Below are positions 8,794 through 18,783 of a stretch of DNA of 64,000 bases, piece by piece. The notes under the pieces were generated by a model. The model saw only the letters and a program-made list of their open reading frames with translations, made no database searches and was not told where the DNA came from. Source of the stretch: Ancylobacter sonchi (GTDB taxonomy: Bacteria > Pseudomonadota > Alphaproteobacteria > Rhizobiales > Xanthobacteraceae); contig NZ_JAHBGF010000010.1 in NCBI RefSeq assembly GCF_018390695.1, forward strand, positions 124,001-188,000. The letters are read 5' to 3'. Position numbers and translations under genes: made by a program. Every line of letters begins with the position of its first letter. The stretch's first letter is position 1.

Positions 8794-11700
8794 GTGGGTT
8801 TTCTGCCCTTGAATACGACCGTCTCTCCCCATGGGCTGTACGATCCCTCGCTCGAGAAGAGCAATTGCGGCGTCGGCTTCATCACCCGCAAGGACGGCCT
8901 GCAGACATTCGAGGTGCTGCAAAGGGCGCATGAGGCCTTATGCGCGGTGCCTCATCGTGGTGGCATGTCGTCCGAGGGCGTGGGCGACGGCGCGGGCGTG
9001 TGCATCGACCTGTCGCTGTCCTTCTTCCGGGCGCTGTCGGGACGGGCGGAACTGAAGGACGGGGAGTTCGGCGTCGGCAATTTCTTCATGCCGGTCGACC
9101 CGGCGCAGGAGGGAAGGGCGCGGCGCATCATCGAGAGCGCACTCGCCGACGAAAATCTCCAGGTGATGCTGGAACGTGAGGTGCCCACCGACGCGTCGGC
9201 GCTGCGCCCGGCCGCTCTCGCCTATCAGCTGTCGATCCGCCAATGGGTGTTCGCGGCGCCGCCGTCATGCGCGTCCATCGAGGCGCTCGACCGGGCGATC
9301 CACCGGGCGCTGCTGGTGATCGAGGCCGAGGCCTTCACCGATCCGGCGCTGGACGGCTTCTATCCTTTGTCGCTGTCCGCCCGCACGCAGGTGCTGAAGG
9401 GGCGGCTGAACTCGAACGAGGTCATCCCCTATTTCCGCGACCTGACCGATCCCGGTCACGCCGTGCACACGCTCTATTTCCACACCCGCTTCTCGACCAA
9501 CACCGATCCACATCCGTCCATGGCCCAGCCGTTCCGGCTGATGGCGCATAATGGCGAATTGAACACCGACAAGAAGAACCGGCTGTCGGAAGCGGCGATC
9601 GCCCGCGCCCGCAATGGGCGGATCGTGGCACCGAAGGGCCAGTCGGATTCCTGCCGCCTCGACCAGACGCTGCAAAGCCGGATGATGCAGGACGATCTCG
9701 ACCTCGTCACCGCCGTGGTCTCGATGATGCCGCCCGCCTGGGAGAACGACGAGACGCTCTCGCCGGCGGTTCGGGCCATGCTCGAATATTTTTCGCTCTA
9801 CGAGGAGAAGAACGACGGCCCGGCCGCGCTGATCTTCGGCAATGGCGAGATCGTCGGCGCCCGGCTCGACCGGCTCGGGCTGCGGCCGCTGCGCACTGTC
9901 GAGACGTCCGACTATCTGTGCGTGATGTCGGAGGCCGGGCAGATCGGCTTCCCGCCGGAGAGCGTAGAGCGGCGCGGGCGCATCGAGGCCGGCGGCATGC
10001 TCTACTGGGATCACCGGGAGGGACGCAGCTACGGTTCGATCGACGCGCTGGAGCTGCTGGCGGCACGGCGCGACTACCCGGCCCTGCTGGAGGCGGCACG
10101 GGTGCGGCTCGACGACCTGCCGGATATCCCGGCGGAACGGCAGGGATCGCCGCTGCGCTACAATGGCGATCTCGAACGGCACCAGCGCTACGTCGCCTAT
10201 TCGCACAACCAGGAAAGCTTCCGCTTCCTGATGGACCCGATGCTGGAGAACGGCGCGGAGAAGATCTCCGCCATGGGCTATGGCAACGCCATCAACGCCC
10301 TGTCGGACCAGGAAGGCGGCGTCGCCAAATATTTCTCCCAGCGGTTCGCGCAGGTCACCAATCCCCCGCTGGATTCCCTGCGCGAGGCGGACGGCATGAC
10401 GCTACGCGTCGCGCTCGGCGCCAAGCCCAATATCGGCGCGCCCTCGGCGCCGCAGATCGTCATCCGCTCGCCGATCCTCACCCATCTGGAGATGCTGAAG
10501 ATCCGCGAGCAGGCGGCGACGCCGTTCCGCCGCTTCGAGATGCTGTACCCGCCGGTGTTCGACGACCCGCAGGCCAATCGCGAAGCTATCGGGCGGGCGA
10601 TCGAGGCGCTGTGCGGCGAAGTCGCCGGCTTCGCACGCGAACGGGGCGGCATCGCCGTGCTCACCGACCGTCACGTCGCGCGTGGCCGTGCCGCGCTGCC
10701 GCTGACCCTGGCGGTGTCCGCCGTCAACCAGCGCCTCATCGACGAAGGCCTGCGGCTGCGGCTGTCCTTCATCGTCGAGAGCGGACAGATCTCGTCCTCG
10801 CACCATATCGCGGTGGCGCTCGGCTTCGGCGCATCGGCGGTCTATCCGCTATGCGTTCAGTTTCGCGCCGAGGAGAAGTTCGGCGCCGACGCCGACAAGG
10901 CTTTCAAGCGTTTCGCCAAGGCGGCCGAGAAGTCGCTGATGAAGACCATGGGCAAGGTCGGCCTGTGCACCGCCGAGAGCTATATCGGCGGCGAGTTCTT
11001 CGAGCCCAACTTCCTCGACACCAACGATCCGACGCTGCGCCGCTACTTCCCGAACATGCGCACCCCCGTGGGGGGCGTGACCTTCCCGGTCATCTCGCAG
11101 GCGGTGGCGGACTGGCACGCGCGGGCGCTCACCGTGCGCGGCGAGGCGGATATCCCGCTGCTCGGCCTGTTCAAGGAGCGCGCGGAAGGCGCGGGCCACT
11201 CCTTCGGCGCCATCGCCGTGCGCGGCTTCGTCGACATGACCGAGGAGGAGCCGGTCTTCCAGCCGGAGACCGATGCCGGCGAGACGGACGTCGATTCCCT
11301 CCGCCTGCTGCCGCTCAACCGGCTCACCGATGCGTTCGGCCTCGATGCCGACGCCTACAAGGCGACCAGCTTCGAGGCGCTGACGCCCGAGGCGATCGAT
11401 GACTTCCGCATCACGCCCAGCTACCGCGCCTTCAGCCGCATGATGGCGGAGGAGCGCATGCGGCGCCCGGCGGCGCTGCGCGACGTGCTCGCGCTGCCGG
11501 CCGACATCAGCTTCATGAGCCACGCGCAGGATTTCCGGCGCGAAATGGGCAAGTTCTCGCGCAAGGGCAACAACAGCTTCCTGGTGCGCGGCCTCACCTG
11601 CGAGCGCGTCGCGGAGGACGTGTTCCTGATCGGGCTGACCGGGCTGCTGGGCGACGATCCCGGCCGGCTGAGCGCGCTCGGCCAGTCGCTGCTGATGCGG

Positions 11701-14319
11701 TTCCGTGGCGACATCAACGGCCATTGGCTACAGGGCGGCAAGCTGGCGCTGCGGGTGTCCGGCGCGGCGCGCGACTGGCTGGCGCTGCTGCGCGCGGCGC
11801 CCGCGTCCATCGACCTTGAGGCGGTGCAGTCGGCCAGCGAGATCACCGGCCTGTTGACCTCGGGCGCGATGAGCCACGGCGCGCTCAATGCCCCCGCGCA
11901 CGAGGCGGTGGCACATGGCACCAACATGGTCGGCGGCCTGTCCAATTCCGGCGAGGGCGGCGAGCACATTTCCCGCTATGGCACGATCCGCGCCTCGCGC
12001 ATCAAGCAGCTGGCTTCCGGCCGCTTCGGGGTCTGGGCCGGATATCTCGCCGATCCCTCGCTCGAAGAGCTGGAGATCAAGATCGGCCAGGGCGCCAAGC
12101 CGGGCGAGGGCGGACAGCTCCCGGCGCAGAAGGTGACGGTCGAGATCGCCGCCGCGCGTGGCGGCACGCCTGGGGTGGAACTCGTCTCCCCGCCGCCGCA
12201 TCACGACACCTATTCGATCGAGGACCTCGCCCAGCTGATCCATGACTGCAAGGCGGCGCGGGTGCGGGTCATCGTGAAGCTGGTCTCGTCCGAGGGTATC
12301 GGCACCATCGCGGTCGGCGTCGCCAAGGCCGGCGCGGACGTCATCAACGTCGCCGGCAACACCGGCGGCACCGGCGCGGCGGCGGTCACGAGCCTCAAAT
12401 ATACCGGCCGCGCGGCGGAGATCGGCGTCGCCGAGGTGCATCAGGCGCTGTGCGCCAACGGCTTGCGCCAGAAGGTGACGCTGCGCTGTTCCGGCGCGCA
12501 CCAGACGGCGAGCGACGTCATCAAGTCGGCGCTGCTGGGCGGCGACAGTTTCGAGTTCGGCACCACGGCGCTGATGATGCTGAAATGCGTCATGGCCAAG
12601 AACTGCAACATCAAGTGCCCGGCCGGCCTCACCACCAATTCCGAACTGTTCGACGGCGATCCGCGCGCTCTGGCGCAGTATCTGATGAACATCGCCCACG
12701 AGACACGCGAGCTTCTCGCGGTGCTGGGGCTGACGTCGCTGCGCGAGGCGCGCGGGCGCTCCGACCTGCTGCACCTGCTCGATCATCCCGCCAGCGTCGG
12801 CCAGCTGGACCTGCGCGCCATGCTCACCGTGGTGGACGAGATCCGCATCGACGAGCCGGTCTATATGGAAGCCGACTATTCCATCGACGAGGCGTTCGGC
12901 GTGGAGATGCGGGCCGCCCTTGTCGAGCAGCGCGCGGTCGCCGTGAAGCTCGGCGAAGGCCTGCGCCTCGGCAACCGCAACAAGAGCGTCGGCGCCCGCC
13001 TCGCCATCGACATCGAGCGCCTGCTCAACCACCAACTGTCCGCCGACGCGGCCGCGAACCTCCCCGCCGTCTGCGAGGATGATCGCGGCCGGCGCTATCT
13101 CAAGCCGGACAGCGTGGTGATCGTCACCACCGGTTCGGCCGGCCAGTCCTACGGCGCCTTCTGCAATGACGGCATGGCGATGCGCCACACCGGCACTTGC
13201 AATGACGGGGTCGGCAAGGGCCAGTGCGGCGGGGTCATCACCGTCCTCTCGCCCGGTGGCGGCTCGCAGGAGGCCGGCGGCAATGTGCTGATCGGCAACT
13301 TCGCGCTGTTCGGTGCGACCGGGGGACGGCTGTTCGTCGCCGGACAGGCGGGCGACCGTTTCGCCGTGCGCAATTCCGGCACCACCGCCGTGGTGGAGGG
13401 GGTCGGCGACTTCGCCTGCGAGTACATGACCAATGGCGCGGTGCTGAATCTCGGCGCCTTCGGCAAGGGCTTCGGCAACGGCATGAGCGGGGGCTTCGTC
13501 TACCAGTACGACCCCTATGGCGACCTCGGCGCCAAGGCGAGCCACGATTCCATCCTGCTGAGGCCCGTCGGCGGCGACGATGAGGATGCCGCCGGCCATG
13601 CTGCCGCCATCCGCCGGATGCTGGAATGGCATGTGGAGGAGACCGGCTCCGCCAAGGCGCAATGGCTGCTGGAGAACTGGGACGGCGAGCGGCAGAACTT
13701 CGTCTACGGCCTGCCGGTCGCGCTGCTGCAGTATCAGGACCGCGAGGCGATCCTGAAGGCCAAGTCGCGCAAGGACCTGCTGGAGGAACTCGCCACCGCC
13801 GTGGCCGGTCACCAGCTGCGCAAGTTCAAGCTCGCTTATCGCGACAACAAGCCCATCCTCGCCGGAGCTTTGCCCGACGAGGCCGCGCCGGACAGCGCGG
13901 GCATGCTGGTGCTGCTGAACAACTACACCGTGCTGGCCATGGCCCAGCAGCTCGCGCTCTCCCGGCTGCCGGCCGCCGCTGGCGCGGACGATCCGCGCAT
14001 CGTCGGCGGCGTGCGCAAGCTCATCATGACCGAGGACTTCGCCCTGATGCAGAAGCTGCTGCGCCATGCGCGCGAAGCCTTGCAGCACTACCCCGACGAC
14101 CAGCTCGCCGCGCTGGTCGCGGACAAGCGGCTCGGCGACTACAAGAGCGCGCTGAGCCGGCGCAACATCCTCTCCATGGACGGACCCGGCACCTATAGCT
14201 GGATCCTGCGGCAGAGCGCGAGCAACCGCGAGGCGCTCGGCCGCATGCCCAGCTACGAGGAACTGTTCGCCCGCGCCGCGCTGCCGGATCTCGTCGCCTT
14301 CGCGCGAGGCGCGTCATGA
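8794..14319 (+). CDS. long GltB-like glutamate synthase large subunit paralogue
   Basis: 1841 residues, against roughly 1480-1550 for ordinary bacterial GltB. From GTG 8794, Cys25 in NCGVGFI would become the N-terminal nucleophile of a class II glutaminase domain (to about 430) after loss of a 24-residue propeptide. Central and FMN domains follow; GEGGEHISRYG, QGAKPGEGGQLPAQ and SPPPHHDTYSIEDLAQLI are well kept. The FMN-site segment reads AGNTGGTGAAAV rather than the usual GHDGGTGASP, and the Fe-S cysteines are C1265-x5-C1271-x3-C1275 instead of C-x5-C-x4-C. A GXGXG domain (about 1420-1600) is followed by an unusual C-terminal extension of about 200 residues. It is coupled by ATGA to a diflavin reductase, not to GltD. 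Class is sure; substrate and reaction are uncertain. Confidence 0.8.
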   Translation: MGFLPLNTTVSPHGLYDPSLEKSNCGVGFITRKDGLQTFEVLQRAHEALCAVPHRGGMSSEGVGDGAGVCIDLSLSFFRALSGRAELKDGEFGVGNFFMPVDPAQEGRARRIIESALADENLQVMLEREVPTDASALRPAALAYQLSIRQWVFAAPPSCASIEALDRAIHRALLVIEAEAFTDPALDGFYPLSLSARTQVLKGRLNSNEVIPYFRDLTDPGHAVHTLYFHTRFSTNTDPHPSMAQPFRLMAHNGELNTDKKNRLSEAAIARARNGRIVAPKGQSDSCRLDQTLQSRMMQDDLDLVTAVVSMMPPAWENDETLSPAVRAMLEYFSLYEEKNDGPAALIFGNGEIVGARLDRLGLRPLRTVETSDYLCVMSEAGQIGFPPESVERRGRIEAGGMLYWDHREGRSYGSIDALELLAARRDYPALLEAARVRLDDLPDIPAERQGSPLRYNGDLERHQRYVAYSHNQESFRFLMDPMLENGAEKISAMGYGNAINALSDQEGGVAKYFSQRFAQVTNPPLDSLREADGMTLRVALGAKPNIGAPSAPQIVIRSPILTHLEMLKIREQAATPFRRFEMLYPPVFDDPQANREAIGRAIEALCGEVAGFARERGGIAVLTDRHVARGRAALPLTLAVSAVNQRLIDEGLRLRLSFIVESGQISSSHHIAVALGFGASAVYPLCVQFRAEEKFGADADKAFKRFAKAAEKSLMKTMGKVGLCTAESYIGGEFFEPNFLDTNDPTLRRYFPNMRTPVGGVTFPVISQAVADWHARALTVRGEADIPLLGLFKERAEGAGHSFGAIAVRGFVDMTEEEPVFQPETDAGETDVDSLRLLPLNRLTDAFGLDADAYKATSFEALTPEAIDDFRITPSYRAFSRMMAEERMRRPAALRDVLALPADISFMSHAQDFRREMGKFSRKGNNSFLVRGLTCERVAEDVFLIGLTGLLGDDPGRLSALGQSLLMRFRGDINGHWLQGGKLALRVSGAARDWLALLRAAPASIDLEAVQSASEITGLLTSGAMSHGALNAPAHEAVAHGTNMVGGLSNSGEGGEHISRYGTIRASRIKQLASGRFGVWAGYLADPSLEELEIKIGQGAKPGEGGQLPAQKVTVEIAAARGGTPGVELVSPPPHHDTYSIEDLAQLIHDCKAARVRVIVKLVSSEGIGTIAVGVAKAGADVINVAGNTGGTGAAAVTSLKYTGRAAEIGVAEVHQALCANGLRQKVTLRCSGAHQTASDVIKSALLGGDSFEFGTTALMMLKCVMAKNCNIKCPAGLTTNSELFDGDPRALAQYLMNIAHETRELLAVLGLTSLREARGRSDLLHLLDHPASVGQLDLRAMLTVVDEIRIDEPVYMEADYSIDEAFGVEMRAALVEQRAVAVKLGEGLRLGNRNKSVGARLAIDIERLLNHQLSADAAANLPAVCEDDRGRRYLKPDSVVIVTTGSAGQSYGAFCNDGMAMRHTGTCNDGVGKGQCGGVITVLSPGGGSQEAGGNVLIGNFALFGATGGRLFVAGQAGDRFAVRNSGTTAVVEGVGDFACEYMTNGAVLNLGAFGKGFGNGMSGGFVYQYDPYGDLGAKASHDSILLRPVGGDDEDAAGHAAAIRRMLEWHVEETGSAKAQWLLENWDGERQNFVYGLPVALLQYQDREAILKAKSRKDLLEELATAVAGHQLRKFKLAYRDNKPILAGALPDEAAPDSAGMLVLLNNYTVLAMAQQLALSRLPAAAGADDPRIVGGVRKLIMTEDFALMQKLLRHAREALQHYPDDQLAALVADKRLGDYKSALSRRNILSMDGPGTYSWILRQSASNREALGRMPSYEELFARAALPDLVAFARGAS

Positions 14320-16067
14320 GGCTGCCGGCGATCCCCGACGACGCACCGTTCTCCGGCGAGCAGCGCGCCTGGCTGGCCGGCTTCATGGCGGGCCTGCACT
14401 CCCGCCTCACGGTGCAGGACGCGGAGGCGGCGAGCGCTGCCACTCCCCGCGCGGTGCTGAACATCCTGTTCGGCACCCAGACCGGCAATGCCGAGATGCT
14501 GGCGCAGGAACTGGCGGCGGCCTCCCGCGCACAGGGGTTCGAGCCGATGGTGCTCGGGCTCGACGATGTCGAGATGGCGAGCCTCGCGGCCATGGAGCGG
14601 GTGATCGTCGTCACCTCGACCTATGGCGAAGGCGAGATGCCGGACAATGCGCATGGCTTCTGGCAGGCCCTGTCGTCGCCCGACGCCGCGCGGCTCGAGG
14701 CGATGCACTACGCCGTGCTGGCGCTGGGCGACACCGCCTATGACGGCTTCTGCCAGGCCGGCAAGCTGATCGACACGCGGCTGGAACAGCTGGGCGCGCG
14801 ACGCCTCGCCACCCGGCTCGATTGCGACATTGACTATGAGAAGGTATCGGCCGACTGGATCGCCGCCACCCTGCCGCTCGTCCCTCGGCCGGAAGGCAGC
14901 GTCGCTCCCGCCTCCGCCCCGGCCGCCGCTGCGGAGACGGCCCGGCCGGCGCGCTCGGAGTGGACCCGGCGCAATCCCTATCCCGCGAGGCTTGCAGTCA
15001 GCCGGCGCCTGTCCGGCGCGGATTCGGGCAAGGATATCCGCCATTTCGAGTTCGCGCTGGGCGACAGCGGGCTCAGCTACGAAGCCGGCGACGCGCTGGG
15101 GGTCATCCCACGCAACGATCCGGCCCTCGTCGAGGCCCTGCTGGCGCGGCTCGGCGCGAAGGCCGACGCTCCGGCCGGCGACCTCCCCGTCGTCGAGGCG
15201 CTGTCCCGGACGTTGGAAATCCGCACCCCGTCGCGCGAGCTCATCGCGGCCATCGAGGCGCGTGCCGGCGACGAGCAATTGTCGCATGTGCTGCGTCACG
15301 GCGACCGCGAGGCGCTGGACGCGTGGCTCTGGGGCCGCGATGTGCTGGACCTGCTCAACCTCAATCCGGCGCTCGACATCGACCTCGCCGAGTTCCTCGG
15401 CTGGCTGAAGCCGCTGCAGCACCGCGCCTATTCGATCTCGTCGAGCCCGCTCGCCCATCAGGGCTCGGTGCATCTCACCATCGCCGCCGTGCGCTGGCAG
15501 CGCGAGGGGCGCGATCATGGCGGCGTCTGCTCGACCTACCTCGCCGACCGGCTGGCGGAAGGCGACACCGCCGGCATTTTCGTCTCGCCCAACAAGGCGT
15601 TCCGCCCGCCGCAGGACGGGCAGGCGCCGATGATCATGGTCGGGCCCGGTACCGGCATCGCGCCGTTTCGCGGCTTCCTGCACCATCGCCGCAGCCAGGG
15701 CGCCACCGGCCGGAACTGGCTGTTCTTCGGCGACCAGCATCAGGCCAGCGACTTCATCTATGCCGACGAACTGGCCGAGATGAGCCGCGACGGCGTGATC
15801 ACCCGGCTCGACCTCGCCTTCTCGCGCGATCAGGCCGAGAAGATCTACGTCCAGACCCGCATGCGCGAGAACGGCCGCGATCTCTACGCCTGGCTTGAGG
15901 AGGGCGGGCATTTCTACGTCTGCGGCGACGCCAGCCGCATGGCGAAGGATGTCGACGAGGCCCTGCACGAGATCGTCGCCCGGCATGGCAGCCTGTCGGC
16001 GGAAGCCGCCGCCGACTATGTCGCCAGGCTCCGGCGCGAGAAACGCTATCAGCGCGACGTCTACTGA
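14316..16067 (+). CDS. CysJ-like NADPH diflavin reductase
   Basis: 583 residues. The N-terminal flavodoxin domain binds FMN (FGTQTGNAEMLAQEL near residue 50, STYGEGEMPDNA near 107). After a linker, the FAD/NADPH part has RAYSISSSP (FAD), GPGTGIAPFRGFL (NADPH) and a C-terminal YVCGDASRMAKDV ending in KRYQRDVY, which is typical of sulfite reductase flavoprotein alpha. No CysI hemoprotein gene is near; the partner encoded by the overlapping upstream gene (ATGA at 14316-14319) is the GltB-like protein. I infer that it delivers NADPH electrons to that protein's Fe-S/FMN centre or to the HemS-like protein downstream. Confidence 0.88.
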   Translation: MRLPAIPDDAPFSGEQRAWLAGFMAGLHSRLTVQDAEAASAATPRAVLNILFGTQTGNAEMLAQELAAASRAQGFEPMVLGLDDVEMASLAAMERVIVVTSTYGEGEMPDNAHGFWQALSSPDAARLEAMHYAVLALGDTAYDGFCQAGKLIDTRLEQLGARRLATRLDCDIDYEKVSADWIAATLPLVPRPEGSVAPASAPAAAAETARPARSEWTRRNPYPARLAVSRRLSGADSGKDIRHFEFALGDSGLSYEAGDALGVIPRNDPALVEALLARLGAKADAPAGDLPVVEALSRTLEIRTPSRELIAAIEARAGDEQLSHVLRHGDREALDAWLWGRDVLDLLNLNPALDIDLAEFLGWLKPLQHRAYSISSSPLAHQGSVHLTIAAVRWQREGRDHGGVCSTYLADRLAEGDTAGIFVSPNKAFRPPQDGQAPMIMVGPGTGIAPFRGFLHHRRSQGATGRNWLFFGDQHQASDFIYADELAEMSRDGVITRLDLAFSRDQAEKIYVQTRMRENGRDLYAWLEEGGHFYVCGDASRMAKDVDEALHEIVARHGSLSAEAAADYVARLRREKRYQRDVY

Positions 16068-16072
16068 CGCGC

Positions 16073-17038
16073 ATGTCTCACGGAAAGCGACACATCATGG
16101 CATCGGCCTGCGGGCGGGGTGGCTGCATCCGCCCCTTCGTGAGCGAACTCAGCGTCCTGACTGCCGAGCCGGGTTTCTGCGGCACCCGGCTGGCCGCCGG
16201 TGCGGATCGGGTCGCGTCGGATTTCCAGCATCTCGGCGAGGCGGTGGCCGTGACCGCCAACACCGCGGCGGTGATGACGCGCCTCGGCCAATACGCCCCG
16301 GCGCAGGTCGTCGGCGCCTGTGCGGCGATCACTCCCGAGACCACGCTGCTGCGGCTCGATGCGGGGGCGGTGGAGACCGCGCTGGCGGTGGAGCGCATGC
16401 CGATGCAGCGGCTGCCTTACTCGCTGCAGTTCTACTGCTCGGCCGGAGCGATCCTGCACAAGTGCTTCCTGACCGACTGCCGCGACGATCTCGACTTCGC
16501 GCGCCTGACCCATGATTGGGAGCGTGGTGACCGCGCGCCGGAAAGCACGCCGACGCGAGGCCGCGCGTCGCGGATGACGGCCGGCGGCGACTATGCCGCA
16601 CAGGTCGATAGCCTGTTCGGTGACAATGGCCTCGGCCGGCGAGCCTCTCTCCCGCAATGGGGCAGCGGGCACGCCTGGCGGGTGCCGCCGGAGATGGCGC
16701 TCGCCGCGCTGTCGATGGCCGGCAATATTCGCATGCCGTTGACCAAGGCCGTCGGCAATATGGGCGTCGCGCAGATCCATAACGGCCCGCTGGAGCAGGT
16801 CCGGCGCTCGCAGTCGCTGGCCATCCTCAGCTCTGGCACCTGCACGCTTTCCCTCGACATGGCGGATGTGGAGGAGGCCTGGGTCACCCGCTACGAAGGC
16901 GAGCATGGCGAGGCGTGGATGCTGGAGTTCTACGACTGGCGCTTTCACTGCGTCGCCCAGATCGCCGCACCGGAGCTGGAGAAGCCCGGCCTCGGCGGCT
17001 ACTGGGAGCAACTACTTCTGTCGCTGCGGCCTGTCTGA
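16073..17038 (+). CDS. HemS/ChuX-like heme-utilisation family protein
   Basis: 321 residues with two weak repeats. Repeat one contains MQRLPYSLQFYCSAGAILHKCFLTD and repeat two contains EAWMLEFYDWRFHCVAQIAAP; both match the SLQFFD-x-GDAVHKVYL strand pattern of HemS/HmuS and ChuX/HutX proteins, which bind or degrade heme. The classic WHHAFAVE element is not conserved, so heme binding is not assured. Starts at 16073, or possibly at ATG 16097, which has GGAAAG at a suitable distance. It follows the diflavin reductase by five bases and is the last gene of the operon. A heme- or siroheme-related role for the whole operon is inference. Confidence 0.6.
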   Translation: MSHGKRHIMASACGRGGCIRPFVSELSVLTAEPGFCGTRLAAGADRVASDFQHLGEAVAVTANTAAVMTRLGQYAPAQVVGACAAITPETTLLRLDAGAVETALAVERMPMQRLPYSLQFYCSAGAILHKCFLTDCRDDLDFARLTHDWERGDRAPESTPTRGRASRMTAGGDYAAQVDSLFGDNGLGRRASLPQWGSGHAWRVPPEMALAALSMAGNIRMPLTKAVGNMGVAQIHNGPLEQVRRSQSLAILSSGTCTLSLDMADVEEAWVTRYEGEHGEAWMLEFYDWRFHCVAQIAAPELEKPGLGGYWEQLLLSLRPV

Positions 17039-17145
17039 GGGCGGCGACACGCGGGATCGTGGATCCCCGGCGCTCTCGTATGGAGCTTCGGCGTGCCGGT
17101 GGCCGGTATCGGGAGCCCGCCGAGCCGGGTCGTCACGCTCCGGAC

Positions 17146-18558
17146 CTAGGCCCGCACCACCTTGCCCGGATTCATGATTCCCGCCGGATCGAGGGCGGAC
17201 TTGATGGCCCGCATCATGTGGAGCTTCGCCGGGTCGCCATAGCGATCCAGAAGATCGAGCTTCACGACGCCGATGCCGTATTCCGCGCCGAAGGAACCGC
17301 CCATGGCGACGGCGAGATCGTAGATGCGGGGAGAGACCTCGCGCTCGAGCCAGGGCTTGTACTGGCCCGGCTCCGCCCCGGCCGGCGCAACCACGTTGAA
17401 ATGCACGTTGCCATCGCCGACATGACCATAGATCGACAAGCGCCCGCCCGCGCCGTGCTCCTCCACGATGGCGGAGGCGTCGGCGATGAACGCCGGCAGA
17501 ACGGAGGTCGGCACGGAGACGTCGTGCTTCACCGAGCCGCCATTCGCCACCTCGGCCTCGGGGATATGCTCGCGCAGATACCATAGCCGGTCGCGCTGCT
17601 GCGCGCCGGCGGCGAGCGTGCCGTCGGTGACGAGGCCTTCGCCCATCAGCTCTTCCAGCAGCTGTCCCACGGCATCCTCGATGGCGAGCACCGGCGAGCA
17701 GGTCTGCGCTTCCAGCAGCACGTAGTGGGGGGAAGGCGCGGACAAGGGATGGCGCAATTCGTCCTGCGCGGCGAGCAGCAAAGCGAGCGAATGGTGAGAG
17801 ATGTACTCGAACGAGGTGATGTTCTCGCCGGTGAAGCGCTGGGCCCGTGCGAGGATGGCGGTGAGCACGCCGATCTCCCCGATGGCGAGGAAGGCGGTGA
17901 CGGTCTGCGCGGGTTTGCGCGCCAGCTTCAGCGATACGGCGGTAATGACGCCCAGCGTGCCCTCGGCGCCGAGCAGGACCTGCTTCACATCGTAGCCGGT
18001 GTTGTTCTTGCGCAGCGGCTGCAGGACGTCGAGCAACTGCCCGTCCGGCAACACGGCCTCGAGGCCCAGCACGAGGTCGCGGGCCATGCCGTATTTCAGG
18101 ACGGAGATGCCGCCCGCATTGGTGGAGAGATTGCCGCCGATCTGGCAGGACTGGCGCGAGCCGAGGTCCAGCGGCAGCATCAATCCGGCATCGTCCGCCT
18201 TTTCCTGCAGCACGCTCAACACGCAGCCCGCCTCGGCGGTCAGCGACAGGTTGGCGGCGTCGATGCCGCGCACGGCGTTCAGGCGTTCGAGGCTGAGCAC
18301 CAGCTCGTCGCCCTGCGTGGAGGGGGTGGCGGCGGCGCAATAGGAGGTGTTGCCGCCCTGGGGCACCAGCGCCACGCCATGCGCGGCGCAGCTGGCGACG
18401 ATGCGCTGTACCTCCGCCGTGCTGCGCGGCCGCAGGACGGCACGCGAGCGGCCGGTGCGGAAGCGGCGAAAGTCGGTGAGGTATCTGGAGACCACATCCG
18501 CGTCGGTGATGTAGAGATCCGCCGGCAAGTCGCCGAGAACGCTGTCGATTCGATCCAT
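17146..18558 (-). CDS. FAD-binding oxidase of the GlcD / D-2-hydroxyacid dehydrogenase family
   Basis: 470 residues. The PCMH-type FAD domain (about 35-215) shows VPQGGNTSYCAAATP, the Gly-rich QIGGNLSTNAGG and KNNTGYDVKQVLLGAEGTLGVIT. The C-terminal FAD-oxidase domain ends with HVGDGNVHFNVV, EYGIGVVKLDLL and LDPAGIMNPGKV, which are diagnostic of D-lactate, glycolate or D-2-hydroxyglutarate dehydrogenases. These oxidise a D-2-hydroxyacid and pass electrons to the respiratory chain or an electron-transfer flavoprotein. There is no adjacent GlcE or GlcF, so a single-subunit enzyme is likely. Substrate unresolved. It converges with the HemS-like gene. Confidence 0.88.
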   Translation of the reverse strand: MDRIDSVLGDLPADLYITDADVVSRYLTDFRRFRTGRSRAVLRPRSTAEVQRIVASCAAHGVALVPQGGNTSYCAAATPSTQGDELVLSLERLNAVRGIDAANLSLTAEAGCVLSVLQEKADDAGLMLPLDLGSRQSCQIGGNLSTNAGGISVLKYGMARDLVLGLEAVLPDGQLLDVLQPLRKNNTGYDVKQVLLGAEGTLGVITAVSLKLARKPAQTVTAFLAIGEIGVLTAILARAQRFTGENITSFEYISHHSLALLLAAQDELRHPLSAPSPHYVLLEAQTCSPVLAIEDAVGQLLEELMGEGLVTDGTLAAGAQQRDRLWYLREHIPEAEVANGGSVKHDVSVPTSVLPAFIADASAIVEEHGAGGRLSIYGHVGDGNVHFNVVAPAGAEPGQYKPWLEREVSPRIYDLAVAMGGSFGAEYGIGVVKLDLLDRYGDPAKLHMMRAIKSALDPAGIMNPGKVVRA

Positions 18559-18783
18559 GCCTGCCTCCGCCCTTCTTCATACATCGAATAGCGGTCCGGA
18601 CGAGGAGAGCGATCGGCGTTTTCGGGACGCAGGCGGCAGCGTCGCAGCGCCTGCGAGCGTCGCAACGCCCGCGCGCCGCATCGACCCGCTCGCCCGAGGG
18701 GGAGCGGTCCTCCGAGGTCTCATCCGACGCCGCACTGTTCCGCGCCGGCGTGTCGAGCGCGGCCACGATGGTCGCTCCGCGCC

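Noticed and set aside
11728..14088. 786-codon minus-strand frame opposite the GltB-like gene
   Set aside because: No domain motifs; the plus-strand frame is clearly a glutamate synthase.
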